A program made the position numbers and the translations under genes. A stretch of 58,781 nt of DNA from an uncultured Prevotella sp. (GTDB taxonomy: Bacteria; Bacteroidota; Bacteroidia; Bacteroidales; Bacteroidaceae), in NCBI GenBank assembly GCA_934272845.1, contig CAKQSF010000012.1, forward strand, positions 1 to 58,781. The letters run 5' to 3'. Of the stretch, positions 41,754 to 52,500 are shown piece by piece (positions within the stretch are counted from its first letter, which is position 1; every line of letters begins with the position of its first letter). The notes beneath the pieces were generated by a model that saw only the letters and a program-made list of their open reading frames with translations, was not told where the DNA came from and made no database searches.

Positions 41754-43646
41754 TTATTGCGACAATTGGTCTGCATATTTTTCATAATAGTTTACGAACG
41801 CCTGCAAGCACAGTTTAGTGCCTCCTGGCGTTGGGTAATTTCCCGTAAAGTACCAGTCTCCTTTATGATCTGGTATTGCCCTGTGCAGTCCCTCAATACT
41901 TTGGAACACCAATTCTACAGGTGTTGTCATACCATCAGGATGCAGCATCTCCACAATCTTGGCGTTTATCTCTTCTACAGTGAATGGCTCGTATATTTCC
42001 CTCACTATATTCTTCATTTCTTCCTTTGGCTTCTGCAGTTCCTTGCAGCATGCAACATAAACGTCTCTTAGAACATTCTCTTTTCCGCGTTCCCTCAGCA
42101 GTTGTATGGCAGCACGGAAAACACAGAACTCTTCCAACCTTGCCATATCTATGCCGTAATAGTCTGGATACCTTATCTGTGGTGCACTGCTGACTATCAC
42201 GATTTTCTTAGGGCGCAGTCTGTCAAGTATCTTCAAGATACTTTCCTTCAGCGTTGTGCCACGCACTATAGAGTCGTCGATCACCACGAGGTTATCTACT
42301 CCCTTTTCTATTGAACCATATGTAACATCATACACATGTGAAGCAAGGTCATTACGCGTACTGCCCTCACTAATGAATGTGCGCAACTTTATATCCTTCC
42401 ATGCTATTTTCTCTGAACGCACATACTCATCAAGTATTTCCGTCAACTCCTCACGCGATGGCATATGTCCCAATGCCAGCAGTTTTTCGACTTTTTGACT
42501 ATTAATATAGTTTTTAAAGCCAGTCAACATGCCATAGTACGCAACCTCTGCAGTATTAGGTATATATGAGAATACTGTATGACGATGATCATAATCCACA
42601 GCCTTCAGTATCTGCTCCGTCAACTGTTCGCCCAGTTTTTTACGCTCCTTATATATATCACAGTCCGAACCGCGACTAAAGTATATTCTCTCAAATGAAC
42701 ACTTGCTGTCGCCTTTCTGTTCTATTATCTGCTTTCTACTTACCTGTCCTGCCCTATTTACGAATATGGCTTCACCAGGATTCAATTCTACGACATCTTC
42801 TTTCTCAAGATCAAAGGTCGTCTGTAATACAGGTCTCTCACTTGCCAATGCCATTACCTCATCGTCAAGATGGAAGTATGCTGGGCGTATGCCCCAAGGG
42901 TCACGCATGGCGAACATCTCGCCACTACCTGTAATACCACACACAACATATCCACCATCAAAATACTGCATGGACGTAGACAACACGTTACTCATGTCAA
43001 CATTATCGTCTATGTAGTCCGTTATAGCACGTCCATCAAGTCCCTGCTCTTTTGCCTTAACGAAATTACGCTCTACCTCCCTGTCAAGACGATGTCCCAT
43101 CAGTTCTAGCATAATGTAGGAATCACTGTAAATACGCGGATACTGTCCCTGATTGGTCAACTTCTCGAACACCTCTTCTATATTGGTCATATTGAAGTTA
43201 CCACACAGACACAGGTTCTTCGCTTTCCAGTTATTACGACGAAGGAACGGATGCACATATGTTATACCACTCTTTCCTGTTGTACTGTAACGCAGGTGTC
43301 CCATATACAGTTCACCAGCAAACGCCAATTGTTCCCGAGCATAATCGACATCATCAAGCAGTTCCTTCGGAACGCCTTTAAACTTTCCATGCACAGTAGC
43401 GAATATCTCCTTTATAGCATTCGCCCCCTCCGCTCTTTCCCTGAACATATACTCATTTCCTGGTTCTACATTCAGTTTCACAGCAGCAAGTCCTGCACCT
43501 TCCTGTCCGCGATTATGTTGTTTTTCCATCATCAGGTACAGTTTGTTGATGCCATACATCCACGTACCATACTTCTTCTGATAATACTCCAATGGCTTTA
43601 ACAGGCGTATCATTGCCACGCCACATTCATGCTTTAGCGGTTCCAT
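41754..43646 (-). CDS. purF: Amidophosphoribosyltransferase-like protein (PurF family)
   Basis: The 630-aa protein has an N-terminal Ntn glutaminase domain in which Cys 8 (KHECGVAM) would be exposed after processing, NRGQEGAGLA and YMGHLRYSTTG. A type I PRTase domain with the PRPP loop VVIDDSIVRGTTLK follows. It is about 130 residues longer than classical PurF, with extra segments around residues 350-420. A paralogue of this long type sits near carA in Bacteroides. Purine synthesis is expected; a specialised role next to car genes is possible. Confidence 0.85.
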   Translation of the reverse strand: MEPLKHECGVAMIRLLKPLEYYQKKYGTWMYGINKLYLMMEKQHNRGQEGAGLAAVKLNVEPGNEYMFRERAEGANAIKEIFATVHGKFKGVPKELLDDVDYAREQLAFAGELYMGHLRYSTTGKSGITYVHPFLRRNNWKAKNLCLCGNFNMTNIEEVFEKLTNQGQYPRIYSDSYIMLELMGHRLDREVERNFVKAKEQGLDGRAITDYIDDNVDMSNVLSTSMQYFDGGYVVCGITGSGEMFAMRDPWGIRPAYFHLDDEVMALASERPVLQTTFDLEKEDVVELNPGEAIFVNRAGQVSRKQIIEQKGDSKCSFERIYFSRGSDCDIYKERKKLGEQLTEQILKAVDYDHRHTVFSYIPNTAEVAYYGMLTGFKNYINSQKVEKLLALGHMPSREELTEILDEYVRSEKIAWKDIKLRTFISEGSTRNDLASHVYDVTYGSIEKGVDNLVVIDDSIVRGTTLKESILKILDRLRPKKIVIVSSAPQIRYPDYYGIDMARLEEFCVFRAAIQLLRERGKENVLRDVYVACCKELQKPKEEMKNIVREIYEPFTVEEINAKIVEMLHPDGMTTPVELVFQSIEGLHRAIPDHKGDWYFTGNYPTPGGTKLCLQAFVNYYEKYADQLSQ

Positions 43647-43782
43647 AATTCGTTAATTCTAATTCATATCACACGATCGCTTAACCAACATTCCTCCGTA
43701 TTACGAATTTACTTGATCAGCATTCATGCTAATGAACTACGGTAATTGTTATTTGTGTGTTGTGTATTTATTTTTTATTCGC

Positions 43783-43815
43783 AACGCACGAACAACAATT
43801 AGCAATCCGTGCGTT
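43783..43815. terminator. Hairpin downstream of glmS
   Basis: AACGCACG (43783-43790) pairs with CGTGCGTT (43808-43815). It has no clear T-run on the minus strand; position suggests a weak terminator. Confidence 0.4.
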
Positions 43816-43830
43816 ACAAAATATGGTTTC

Positions 43831-45696
43831 TTATTCCACAGTAACCGACTTAGCAAGGTTACGTGGTTGGTCCACATTAAGTCCCTTTGCCACTGCCACA
43901 TGGTATGAAAGCAACTGCAAAGGTATTACGCTGAGCAACGGATCAAGGCACGCCAATGTCTCTGGCAGTTCTATAACCTCCTTCGCCATAGCCTTCACCT
44001 GTTCGTCTCCCTCATTACATATCGCTACGATACTACCGTTACGCGATATCACCTCCTGCATATTTGATAAAGTTTTTTCATAAAGGTTATGCCTTGTTGC
44101 AATAAATACTATCGGCATCTCTGCATCTACCAATGCTATCGGGCCATGTTTCATCTCCGCTGCAGGATAACCTTCTGCATGTATGTAACTTATCTCCTTC
44201 AGTTTAAGCGCACCTTCCAATGCTACAGGATAGTTCCATCCCCTACCAAGATATAAGAAGTTACGAGCAAACGTAAACGTTTTTGCCAGTCGCTCTATCT
44301 TATCATTCTGCTCCAGCACCTTCTTTATCTTATCTGGTATGCACTGCAGTTCCTTTATCGTAGTCTCATACTCTACTTGCTCCACAGTACCCTTAGCCAT
44401 ACCAAGAGCGAGTGCAATCATAACGAGTACTGTTACCTGACCAGTGAACGCCTTTGTTGACGCTACGCCAATCTCTGGGCCAACGTGTATGTACGTACCA
44501 GTATCAGACTCACGCGCAATTGAAGATCCAACTCCGTTTACTATACCAAAGATAAGCGCACCATTTTTCTTTGCCAACTGTATAGCAGCAAGTGTATCTG
44601 CCGTTTCGCCCGACTGTGATATCGCCATCACAACATCCTCTGGCCCTATTACAGGGTCTGAATATCTAAACTCACTGGCATAAGCCACTTCTACTGGTAT
44701 ACGACAGAAGTGCTCTATCAACTGCTTTCCTATAAGTCCAGCATGCCATGACGTACCGCATGAAACTATTACCACTCTTCTAGCCTGCAGCAAGCGTCGA
44801 CGACTATTTGTCACAGCAGACAATATTACCTGTGGGTCATGCGAATATGGAGACTCAACCACACGTCCACTCATACAGTCACGCAACACGTTAGGCTGAT
44901 CAAAAATTTCCTTCAACATAAAGTGAGGATAACCCTCATGGTCAAGCATAGAGAGGTCAACATTCACTTCTTTTACCTCTGCGTCAGCATGTTCACCATT
45001 GAGGTTCATCACCATCAACTCCTTGCCACGCTCTATCACCGCCATCTCTTCATCCTTAAGATACACAATGTGCTTGGTGTATTCTGCTATAGGCGATGCA
45101 TCAGAACCAAGGAAGAACTCCTTATTACCATCCACTACACCCACTGCCAGCGGTGAAGACTTTCGTGCCGCTACCATCACATTTGGATGTCTCTTGTCTA
45201 TCACAGCAATAGCATACGCACCAAACACCTGTTTCAGCGCACCTCTTACCGCAGTAGGAAGATCTACGTCATTCGACTCCATAACGTATTCTATAAGTTG
45301 CACCAATACTTCTGTATCCGTCTCACTCTTAAACACGAAGCCACGTTCCTTCAACTGTTCACGCAGAGTAGCATAGTTTTCTATAATACCATTATGCACC
45401 AATGTCAGATTTCCACTTTGGCTTACATGAGGATGAGCATTCACCTCACTTGGCACACCGTGCGTAGCCCAACGCGTATGAGCGATACCTATCGTACCAC
45501 TAACATCTTTCCCTTCCGCAACTTTCTCTAGGTCAGACACCTTACCTTTTGCTTTGTACACATTCAACGCACCATCATTATCAGACAGCATTGCACAACC
45601 TGCCGAGTCATAACCACGATATTCCAAGCGTTTCAGTCCCTTGATAAGTATAGGGTATGCTTCTCTCTCTCCTATATATCCAACAATTCCGCACAT
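43831..45696 (-). CDS. glmS: Glutamine-fructose-6-phosphate aminotransferase
   Basis: The 621-aa enzyme makes glucosamine 6-phosphate, the entry to peptidoglycan and LPS amino sugars. It has the N-terminal nucleophile Cys 2 (MCGIVGYIG), RGYDSAG, HTRWATHG, two SIS domains (SCGTSWHAG, SQSGETADT, GRGWNYPVALEGALKLKE) and the C-terminal NLAKSVTVE. No glmS ribozyme is expected or seen upstream. It opposes the nagB reaction located at 27 kb. Confidence 0.97.
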   Translation of the reverse strand: MCGIVGYIGEREAYPILIKGLKRLEYRGYDSAGCAMLSDNDGALNVYKAKGKVSDLEKVAEGKDVSGTIGIAHTRWATHGVPSEVNAHPHVSQSGNLTLVHNGIIENYATLREQLKERGFVFKSETDTEVLVQLIEYVMESNDVDLPTAVRGALKQVFGAYAIAVIDKRHPNVMVAARKSSPLAVGVVDGNKEFFLGSDASPIAEYTKHIVYLKDEEMAVIERGKELMVMNLNGEHADAEVKEVNVDLSMLDHEGYPHFMLKEIFDQPNVLRDCMSGRVVESPYSHDPQVILSAVTNSRRRLLQARRVVIVSCGTSWHAGLIGKQLIEHFCRIPVEVAYASEFRYSDPVIGPEDVVMAISQSGETADTLAAIQLAKKNGALIFGIVNGVGSSIARESDTGTYIHVGPEIGVASTKAFTGQVTVLVMIALALGMAKGTVEQVEYETTIKELQCIPDKIKKVLEQNDKIERLAKTFTFARNFLYLGRGWNYPVALEGALKLKEISYIHAEGYPAAEMKHGPIALVDAEMPIVFIATRHNLYEKTLSNMQEVISRNGSIVAICNEGDEQVKAMAKEVIELPETLACLDPLLSVIPLQLLSYHVAVAKGLNVDQPRNLAKSVTVE

Positions 45697-45822
45697 ATTG
45701 CTTTTTCTTTATTCGTTAGTATTATTTTCATGCAGCATTCTCGCCGCCATCTCTCCATTTTTTCAGAAAAAGGAGTCAATACGAAGAACATCGTTCCTCA
45801 TATCAACTCCATTTTCTCATCA

Positions 45823-46617
45823 TTATTTCGTTAAACTTATTACTAATGTTGCAAGTGATACAAGCACACTTGAAATAGGCGTCCAGAACGTATACGAACT
45901 TACATCCGCACTACGAGCCTTTGCCTTATGTGGCTCCACATACACAATATCATTCTGCTCCAAGTAATAATATGGAGAGTTAAAGATATTAGCATCATTA
46001 ATATTTACTCTCACGGCCTTCTTATGGCCATCAGACTGCTCTCTCACTAGGAGTATATTAGGCCTTTTACCATACACTGACAAGTCGCCAGCCTGAGCCA
46101 ACGCCTCTATGATACTAATACGTTCATTTTCAACGTTAACCACTCTCGTTCCCGTCACCTCACCAATGATAGTAACTCTAAAACTACTATACCTCACCTT
46201 TACCACCGGCCTTTCGTTAGCAGCGAAATAAGGCTTGATAGCATTAGTGATAAACTCTTCCACTTCAGGTCTTGTCATTCCAACGACCTTCAGTTTTCCA
46301 ACGACAGGAAAATTAATACATCCCTCTTTGTCTACGATGTACGAATACATACCCCTACTGGCAGTAGAGTTACTCACGCTCGACGTATATCTCGACGTAA
46401 GGTTCATGTTAAACGGCTCTGCTGCTTCTGGTGCAATAGATGAAACGAGGATAGTTAATTCATCATTGGTCTTTACACGCGCTTCTGGCACGTTGACCCG
46501 CTGGTTAATGTCAACAGAATCAATGTTCTGGAAATAGGTTACTTGCTTGGTCATCACGCAACCGGAGAACATCACCGTCATTGCGCATAATACCACTGCA
46601 ATCAAAATTTTCTTCAT
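45823..46617 (-). CDS. Polysaccharide export outer-membrane lipoprotein (Wza-like)
   Basis: The 264-aa lipoprotein has a lipobox at Cys 20 (MFSGCVMT), a Poly_export domain (YSYIVDKEGCINFPVVGKLKV), a SLBB domain (IIGEVTGTRVVNVENERISI) and a C-terminal hydrophobic helix (about 240-262). It forms the outer-membrane channel for capsule or exopolysaccharide. Its usual partner, a Wzc-like chain-length kinase, is not next to it; glmS follows 126 nt downstream. Confidence 0.88.
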   Translation of the reverse strand: MKKILIAVVLCAMTVMFSGCVMTKQVTYFQNIDSVDINQRVNVPEARVKTNDELTILVSSIAPEAAEPFNMNLTSRYTSSVSNSTASRGMYSYIVDKEGCINFPVVGKLKVVGMTRPEVEEFITNAIKPYFAANERPVVKVRYSSFRVTIIGEVTGTRVVNVENERISIIEALAQAGDLSVYGKRPNILLVREQSDGHKKAVRVNINDANIFNSPYYYLEQNDIVYVEPHKAKARSADVSSYTFWTPISSVLVSLATLVISLTK

Positions 46618-46701
46618 CGAGTACCAGGATTATTTATTTTGCTTTTATTCTGCTTTACCCTTACGTATGCGCACAATTATGCCACACACATAAATTCTCT
46701 G

Positions 46702-46709
46702 CAAAGTTA
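46702..46709 (-). promoter_or_regulatory. -7 promoter element of the Wza-like gene
   Basis: TAACTTTG on the minus strand, 85 nt before the ATG at 46617. Confidence 0.55.
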
Positions 46710-46887
46710 ATACATTTTTTCCCATTTTGCAAGCAAATGCAACATTTTTATTAATATAAATTTTTCATCACCTATTTACCTTACGTTTTAGTATTCATTG
46801 TGTGCAGTTCCAGCCCCTTTTGTACTTTTCTCCCACGCTATAAGAAAATCATCACTCTTAGGTATTGCGAGTTATTCTATATATTAG

Positions 46888-46895
46888 TACCTTTG
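46888..46895 (+). promoter_or_regulatory. -7 promoter element of the membrane pair
   Basis: TACCTTTG with a long leader to 47110. Confidence 0.5.
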
Positions 46896-47109
46896 CGTCA
46901 CATTTTTTATATAACAACGTGTCACCATACACATTATACAATATTCCCAACATTATAACGTTCTATAATTAAAGACGGGGGTTCTATTAAAAATTAGCCC
47001 CCCTACCCTTTTATATTACTGTGAGCATCAAGCGCAACAATAAATATTACACATTTACACAATTAAACAATAAATATTACACTTTTAAACAATAACACGA
47101 AAGAATATT

Positions 47110-47970
47110 ATGAAACTAAATTGGTGGAAATCTATTGCATCGTTCCTTGTGGTACTCTTTACCATGCCTTTAGGACACGCATTGATGATGATTATGGATA
47201 AGACGATGACTCCTGAGGCCGTGCATTACTCTGCCTTCCTCATGGGGTTGGTTGGTCTTATTATGGTAGTAATTGGTGTTTTCGTCAAGGGTGATACCAA
47301 GCAAACGCTTTGGGGTCTCTTCGGCGGCCTACTCTTTTGGACTGGTTGGATAGAGTTTCTCTTCCAGTACTATGCCACTCGATGGGGCACACAACCCGAG
47401 ATTGAGAATGGTGAAGTGGTTACTCGCCCTGAATACCTCATTCTTCCCGCCACCTTCGGCATGTGGATGATGGTGATGATGCTCTACATTTTCTCTACGA
47501 AGAACGGCTGCAACTTCATCAACTGGTGGCAACGTGTACTCTTCCGCTCTCGCAAGAACGAGATTGCTGCTCGCCCTATGACTCACCACACAAGTATCGT
47601 CACCTTCATGGAGTTAAACATGATTCTCTGGACCAGTTATCTCCTTCTGATGTTCTGCTACGACAAGAACTTCCTCGGTGACCATCACCCCGTCACCTCC
47701 ATCATTGCTGCCGCATGTCTGATTGGCAGTATCTTTATCTTCAAGAAACAACTAAAACTCTCTGCCTGGGGAGCAAATATTCGTATGGCGATAGCCACTG
47801 TCATCGTGTTCTGGGTACCTGTAGAAGTGCTTGGTCGCCTCGACTTCTTCAAGGAGATTTGGATAGAACCAGAGAAGTACACTACCCAGATGCTTTCTAT
47901 CCTTGTAGCATTCATCGTATTGCTCGGTTACATCATGATAGCAGCAAGAAAAAAGAAAACACATGAGTAA
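47110..47970 (+). CDS. Seven-helix membrane protein of unknown function
   Basis: The 286-aa inner-membrane protein has about seven helices (residues 8-27, 40-60, 66-86, 115-135, 172-192, 205-222 and 265-281). Trp- and Met-rich segments (WTGWIEFLFQYYATRW, MWMMVMMLY) and a HHTS motif near 165 are the notable residues. No family is recognised. It lies 35 nt before the PepSY-associated gene and is probably co-transcribed with it, so a shared role is likely. Confidence 0.7.
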   Translation: MKLNWWKSIASFLVVLFTMPLGHALMMIMDKTMTPEAVHYSAFLMGLVGLIMVVIGVFVKGDTKQTLWGLFGGLLFWTGWIEFLFQYYATRWGTQPEIENGEVVTRPEYLILPATFGMWMMVMMLYIFSTKNGCNFINWWQRVLFRSRKNEIAARPMTHHTSIVTFMELNMILWTSYLLLMFCYDKNFLGDHHPVTSIIAAACLIGSIFIFKKQLKLSAWGANIRMAIATVIVFWVPVEVLGRLDFFKEIWIEPEKYTTQMLSILVAFIVLLGYIMIAARKKKTHE

Positions 47971-48005
47971 ATGTGGTTCTATAACAAACTCACGCTTAAT
48001 TATCT

Positions 48006-49472
48006 ATGAAGAAAGGAACCTGGCGAAAACATCATAAGTGGCTTGGCATCGGCATGAGTTTTTTCATGCTAATGTTCTGCATATCGGGTATTTTACTGAA
48101 TCATCGTTCGCTCATCAAAGACGTGAACGTAAGCAGGAAATACCTGCCAAGTCGCTACGAGTTCCAGAAATGGAACGGCGGTTTACTGCGAGGCTCTCTC
48201 TACCTAGAAAATATTTCACTAGCCGATTCCTTAACGCCTGCTGTTTCCTACCATTCTCTGTTGCTTTATGGCAACGGTGGCATTTGGCTTACTGACTCTA
48301 AGGCTTCCTACTTTGAGGACTTCAATAAGGGATTGCCTACTGGAGCAGACTACCGACAGATAAGGAACGTTATAAGCACCAGTAAGGGTAACATCTTTGC
48401 AGTTTCTCCTTTTGCTCTTTACCGTTACGACATGCACGGCACATGGCATGAAGTAAAGACACCATTGGATGATGATGAGAAACTGACTGACATTGCGTTC
48501 CATGGTGACACTCTCCTCGTCCTTAGCCGTTCGTTTGCCTACGTTTCTCTTCCTCCCTATACTTCATTCCAGCGCATCCAACTCCATGCGCCTAAGGATT
48601 ATGATGGTAAGGTGACAGCCTTCCGTACGGTATGGCTGCTTCATAGTGGCGCTCTCTTCGGTACTGCTGGGAGATTGGCGGTCGATGCCATTGCCGTTAT
48701 TCTGGTTTTACTCTGCATTACTGGCTTCATTTTCTGGCTACGCCCCAAACAAAAAGTATTGTTGCGAACTTCGCTTCATCTTCATGACAAGGTGGGGCGA
48801 TACACCATCATTCTTACATTCTTGATTGCCCTGACGGGCTGGTGTCTTCGTCCGCCTGTAATGATAGCCTTGGTATTAAACAGGATACCTGCACTCCCCT
48901 GCACTTCTCTCAAGAGCGAGAATGCCTGGAACGACAAACTTCGCTTGGTTCGCTACGATGAGACTTGTCATGACTGGCTTCTTTCTACATCTGAGGGGTT
49001 CTATTCCTTAAACCTCAATAAAGCGACGGTAACACCTATTACTTACGCTCCCCCCGTCAGCGTGATGGGACTGAACGCATTATTAAAAGACGAACAAGGC
49101 AGGTGGCTTTGCGGTTCGTTCAGCGGTCTGTATATATGGGATAGACAAAATGGCTTTGCCACTGACTACTTTACTGGCAAAGCAGCGCCTAAGAACACTG
49201 GCACACCATTCGGTCAGAAAGCCATCGCTGGCGTGAGCCAAGACTTTTCCTTTCCTGTCATAGCGGAATATTACGAGGGTACTGCCGCCATTCCTCAACC
49301 CGAGGACCTCCGCCAACTTCCTATGTCGCTGTGGAATGTAGCGTTAGAGGTTCATAGCGGCAGGATATTCATTGGTAGCATCGCCACCTATCTTTTCATC
49401 TTTGTTATGGGCATACTCGCTCTTTGGTGTCTATGGTCTGGCTATCGTATCAGACTGAAGAAGAAACAATAA
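48006..49472 (+). CDS. PepSY-associated transmembrane protein
   Basis: The 488-aa protein begins with KKGTWRKHHKWLGIGMSFFM...SGILLNHR, the signature of PepSY-associated TM proteins. A soluble region of about 190 residues with beta-propeller-like repeats (GGIWLTDSKASYF, GNIFAVSPFALYRYD) follows. A second membrane hairpin (about 215-290, HDKVGRYTIILTFLIALTGW), another soluble region and a C-terminal helix complete it. Relatives are linked to iron or haem uptake in many bacteria, but no TonB receptor is adjacent. The substrate is unknown. Confidence 0.78.
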   Translation: MKKGTWRKHHKWLGIGMSFFMLMFCISGILLNHRSLIKDVNVSRKYLPSRYEFQKWNGGLLRGSLYLENISLADSLTPAVSYHSLLLYGNGGIWLTDSKASYFEDFNKGLPTGADYRQIRNVISTSKGNIFAVSPFALYRYDMHGTWHEVKTPLDDDEKLTDIAFHGDTLLVLSRSFAYVSLPPYTSFQRIQLHAPKDYDGKVTAFRTVWLLHSGALFGTAGRLAVDAIAVILVLLCITGFIFWLRPKQKVLLRTSLHLHDKVGRYTIILTFLIALTGWCLRPPVMIALVLNRIPALPCTSLKSENAWNDKLRLVRYDETCHDWLLSTSEGFYSLNLNKATVTPITYAPPVSVMGLNALLKDEQGRWLCGSFSGLYIWDRQNGFATDYFTGKAAPKNTGTPFGQKAIAGVSQDFSFPVIAEYYEGTAAIPQPEDLRQLPMSLWNVALEVHSGRIFIGSIATYLFIFVMGILALWCLWSGYRIRLKKKQ

Positions 49473-49479
49473 CATAATA

Positions 49480-49567
49480 TTGGTTCTATTAATTACCCCC
49501 GTTATGTAAAACCTCATTAGAACAATGACGTTTTGTCATCTATAACAAAGGTAATTTATAGAACCAA
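49480..49567. terminator. Inverted repeat between convergent units
   Basis: TTGGTTCTATTAATTACC (49480-49497) pairs with GGTAATTTATAGAACCAA (49550-49567) with one mismatch. An inner hairpin ATGAC-GTTTT-GTCAT lies between them. The GGTTCTAT motif also occurs at about 46981 and 47974. Confidence 0.6.
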
Positions 49568-49585
49568 TGCGTTAAGTTAAGTACA

Positions 49586-52500
49586 TTAAGCCGTAATAGA
49601 TATTACATGATGCACTTCTTTTATAAATTCCTTAAGACCTACGAACTTATTACCAAAGACATCACGCCAACGATAATTGCTCAATGGATACTCCATGAAG
49701 TCACTCAACTGTATATCACCATTAACACTGATATAGTCAAGTATATTTTTTAAGTATTGTTCTTGTTCTGAGGTCATATCAACATCCTTTATGAAGTGAG
49801 CATACTTCTGCAATGCCTTTCTGCGATCAATACCTTTTATCACTCGTATGAACGCCGCTACATTGTCGCCATACCGCTTACCATGCGCTATCTCGTCATA
49901 TTCCTCTCGCGTTCCCAGTTCTTCCCAGAATATGCGTTGTAGTTCTTCTATATCATCTGGTGTTAATTGATCAAAGTTCCGTATCTTGTTCAGTGTCTCA
50001 TTATTATCATGACTGGCAAGATACTCTATGACACGCTGTTTGTATGTTGCTCTCAACTCTACTCGTGCTGCCTCATCATCCGATGTAGTAGTATCTTCTA
50101 TATCAATGATAAATTTACGATCATTACGACTTTTCTCCAGAATATGTATCAGGTCACGCAATTCTTTGCGTACCCGCTCTAATCTGTCGATAGTACTATT
50201 CTCCCAGAAGCGCACGGTCTGTACCTCTCTTATGGTATCAATACGAGTCCTTACTATCGGTATTGTCGCTTTTCCTTCTAACAGTCGGGCTATTGTTATC
50301 ACACTCGTTCTGCACTTATCTGCATTCACCGTACTATCAACCTTCTCCAACTGTAGATGAAGCATCAGAATATCGAACTTCTTCGCTGCTTCATTCTCAT
50401 TCGGACGTGGAAGCAATGGCGCTATATCCTTTAGTTTTGCCACGTCCACTTCGCTAAGGCATGTCCATGCCTCCATACTGCGAAACGGCTCTACCTGTGA
50501 CAACTTTTCTCTTACGTCTATTCTCGCCATGCTCAGACTATTTACCTGGCGATGAAGTATCTCCTTCAATTCATCATGCAGTTTCTTGTCTTCTTCCTTC
50601 TCCTGGTGTTCTGCCGCTTGTAATGCAAAGGCTATATCCAAACGTAGTGAGAAGAGTCGTTCTGTCAAGGACTTGACCGCTACGGGAGACGCGCCTTCTG
50701 TATGAACTGAGAAGTACTCAAAGTTATTACACCAGTCGAAGATGTAGAACTCCCTCTTGTCTTTATTACCAAAGAGTCCTGGACAGAGACGAGTGCCACG
50801 ACCTATCATCTGCATAAACTTTATCTTCGACTTCACTCGCTTAAAGAACACGAGGTTCAGTATTGACGGCACATCCACACCTGTGTCTAGCATATCTACA
50901 CTAACGGCTATCTGTGGCATCTTCTCTTGTTCTCCAAAATCAAGAATCAGTGCCCCTGCATACTTCACGTAGTTATCTATCAACTGGCAATACTTCTCCC
51001 CCTTCTCTGGATAGAGTTCTCGGAATCTCTTTACTATCTGCTCTGCATGTAGATGATTCTGCGCAAAGATGATTGTCTTGCCTATCTCTTCCCCACTATG
51101 CACCTTCAAGCCCTTATCCATCAACTTCTGCAGCACCTTGTCTATGGTATCATTGTTTATAAGGTAGTTGAATATCTCCCTCGACTCTATGTCACGATGA
51201 TATTCCTCCTTATCTCCCATGCCTGCCAAAGCCTTCTCATAAGACCACACCTCGTCTAGTTTCTCTCGCTGTTCTTTCGGCAGGTCATCCCATTTTATGC
51301 CTGTCTCCATTATTTTTGAATGATTCTGCAGCGTCTTGTAAGGGATTAGGTAACCATCATCCACGGCTTCCTTATAGTCGTAACTGTAGTTTGGAGTACC
51401 ATTATCCAGTTGCAACAAGTCGTATGTGCTACGGTCTATCTCATCTCGTGGCGTTGCTGTAAGGCCTATCAGCAATGAGTCGAAATAGTTAAAGATTGCA
51501 CCATAACGTCCGAATACACTCCTGTGTGCCTCATCTATAATAATAAGGTCAAACCTACCGACTGAGAATTTCTTTTCTTCCATGTCGATATAGTTTATCA
51601 TGGTCTGATATGTGGAGAACATTATTCGCGCGTTCATGTCGGGCTCTTTTTCTTCGCTCAGCACTGCCATAGATACGTCTGGCAACAACGCCTCATAGTT
51701 CTTATGCGCCTGGTTAACAAGTGCCGTGCGGTCGGCAAGAAACAATACGTTCTTTACCCAATCATTACGCATCAACACGTCACAGAGCGAGATACTGACA
51801 CGTGTCTTTCCCGTACCTGTCGCAAGGACAAGGAGTCCACGACGATGCTTCTGGTTCAACCATTCTACGATGCTCTTTATGGCTGTCTGCTGATATGGTC
51901 TGTTCGTGATGTTCTCGTTGATGGAGAGATTTCGTATCTCTGAACGGCCACGCTTCTGTATCAATCGCTCTAAATCGTCCATTGAGTGGAAGGAATATAT
52001 CGCTCTGTCCATATACCCCATGCCGTCTATCACCTTTGTCTCAAAACCGTTTGTATAATATACTACTGGTCTTACTCCATATTTCCTTTCCAGTGAGTCT
52101 GCATAGAGGAGTGCTTGCCTGCGTCCCTCTCCAACCTCATGCGCTGTTGACTTCGCTTCTATTACAGCCAGTGGCTTACCACCGCGACTGAACAACACAT
52201 AGTCGGCATAGCCTTTTCCTGATGCGCTTGGCATGCCGTCTACTTCCACCTCTATGCAGGCCTTGCCTCCCTGAATGTCTCCTTTCACTTCCAGTATATC
52301 CCATCCTGCCTCATTGAGCATATAGTCTATAAGATATTTGCGTGTTATCGCCTCACTTGCAAGGCTTCCCCTCGGCATTTCCCAAGGCTGCGGATGCTCT
52401 ACGTTCTCCCTTGGCACGCTTCCTACCACGTCTGGCTCTACCTGTGGTTCGGGTGGTGTAGCAAGCACAGGCCCCGTAATGGTGTCTGGAATAAGTGTCG

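Larger units (their letters stand above)
46618..47109. other. Divergent intergenic region with two promoters and a G/C hairpin
   Basis: The minus-strand -7 box TAACTTTG (46709-46702) would drive the Wza-like gene. The plus-strand box TACCTTTG (46888-46895) would drive the membrane pair with a 205-nt leader. The leader contains a GGGGG...CCCCC hairpin around GTTCTATTAAAAATTAG (about 46977-47005), then AT-rich direct repeats of AATAAATATTACAC. No gene was seen. Confidence 0.55.

Noticed and set aside
37347..45696. Long antisense frames within carB, carA, purF and glmS
   Set aside because: They lack conserved motifs and promoters and shadow strongly supported genes.
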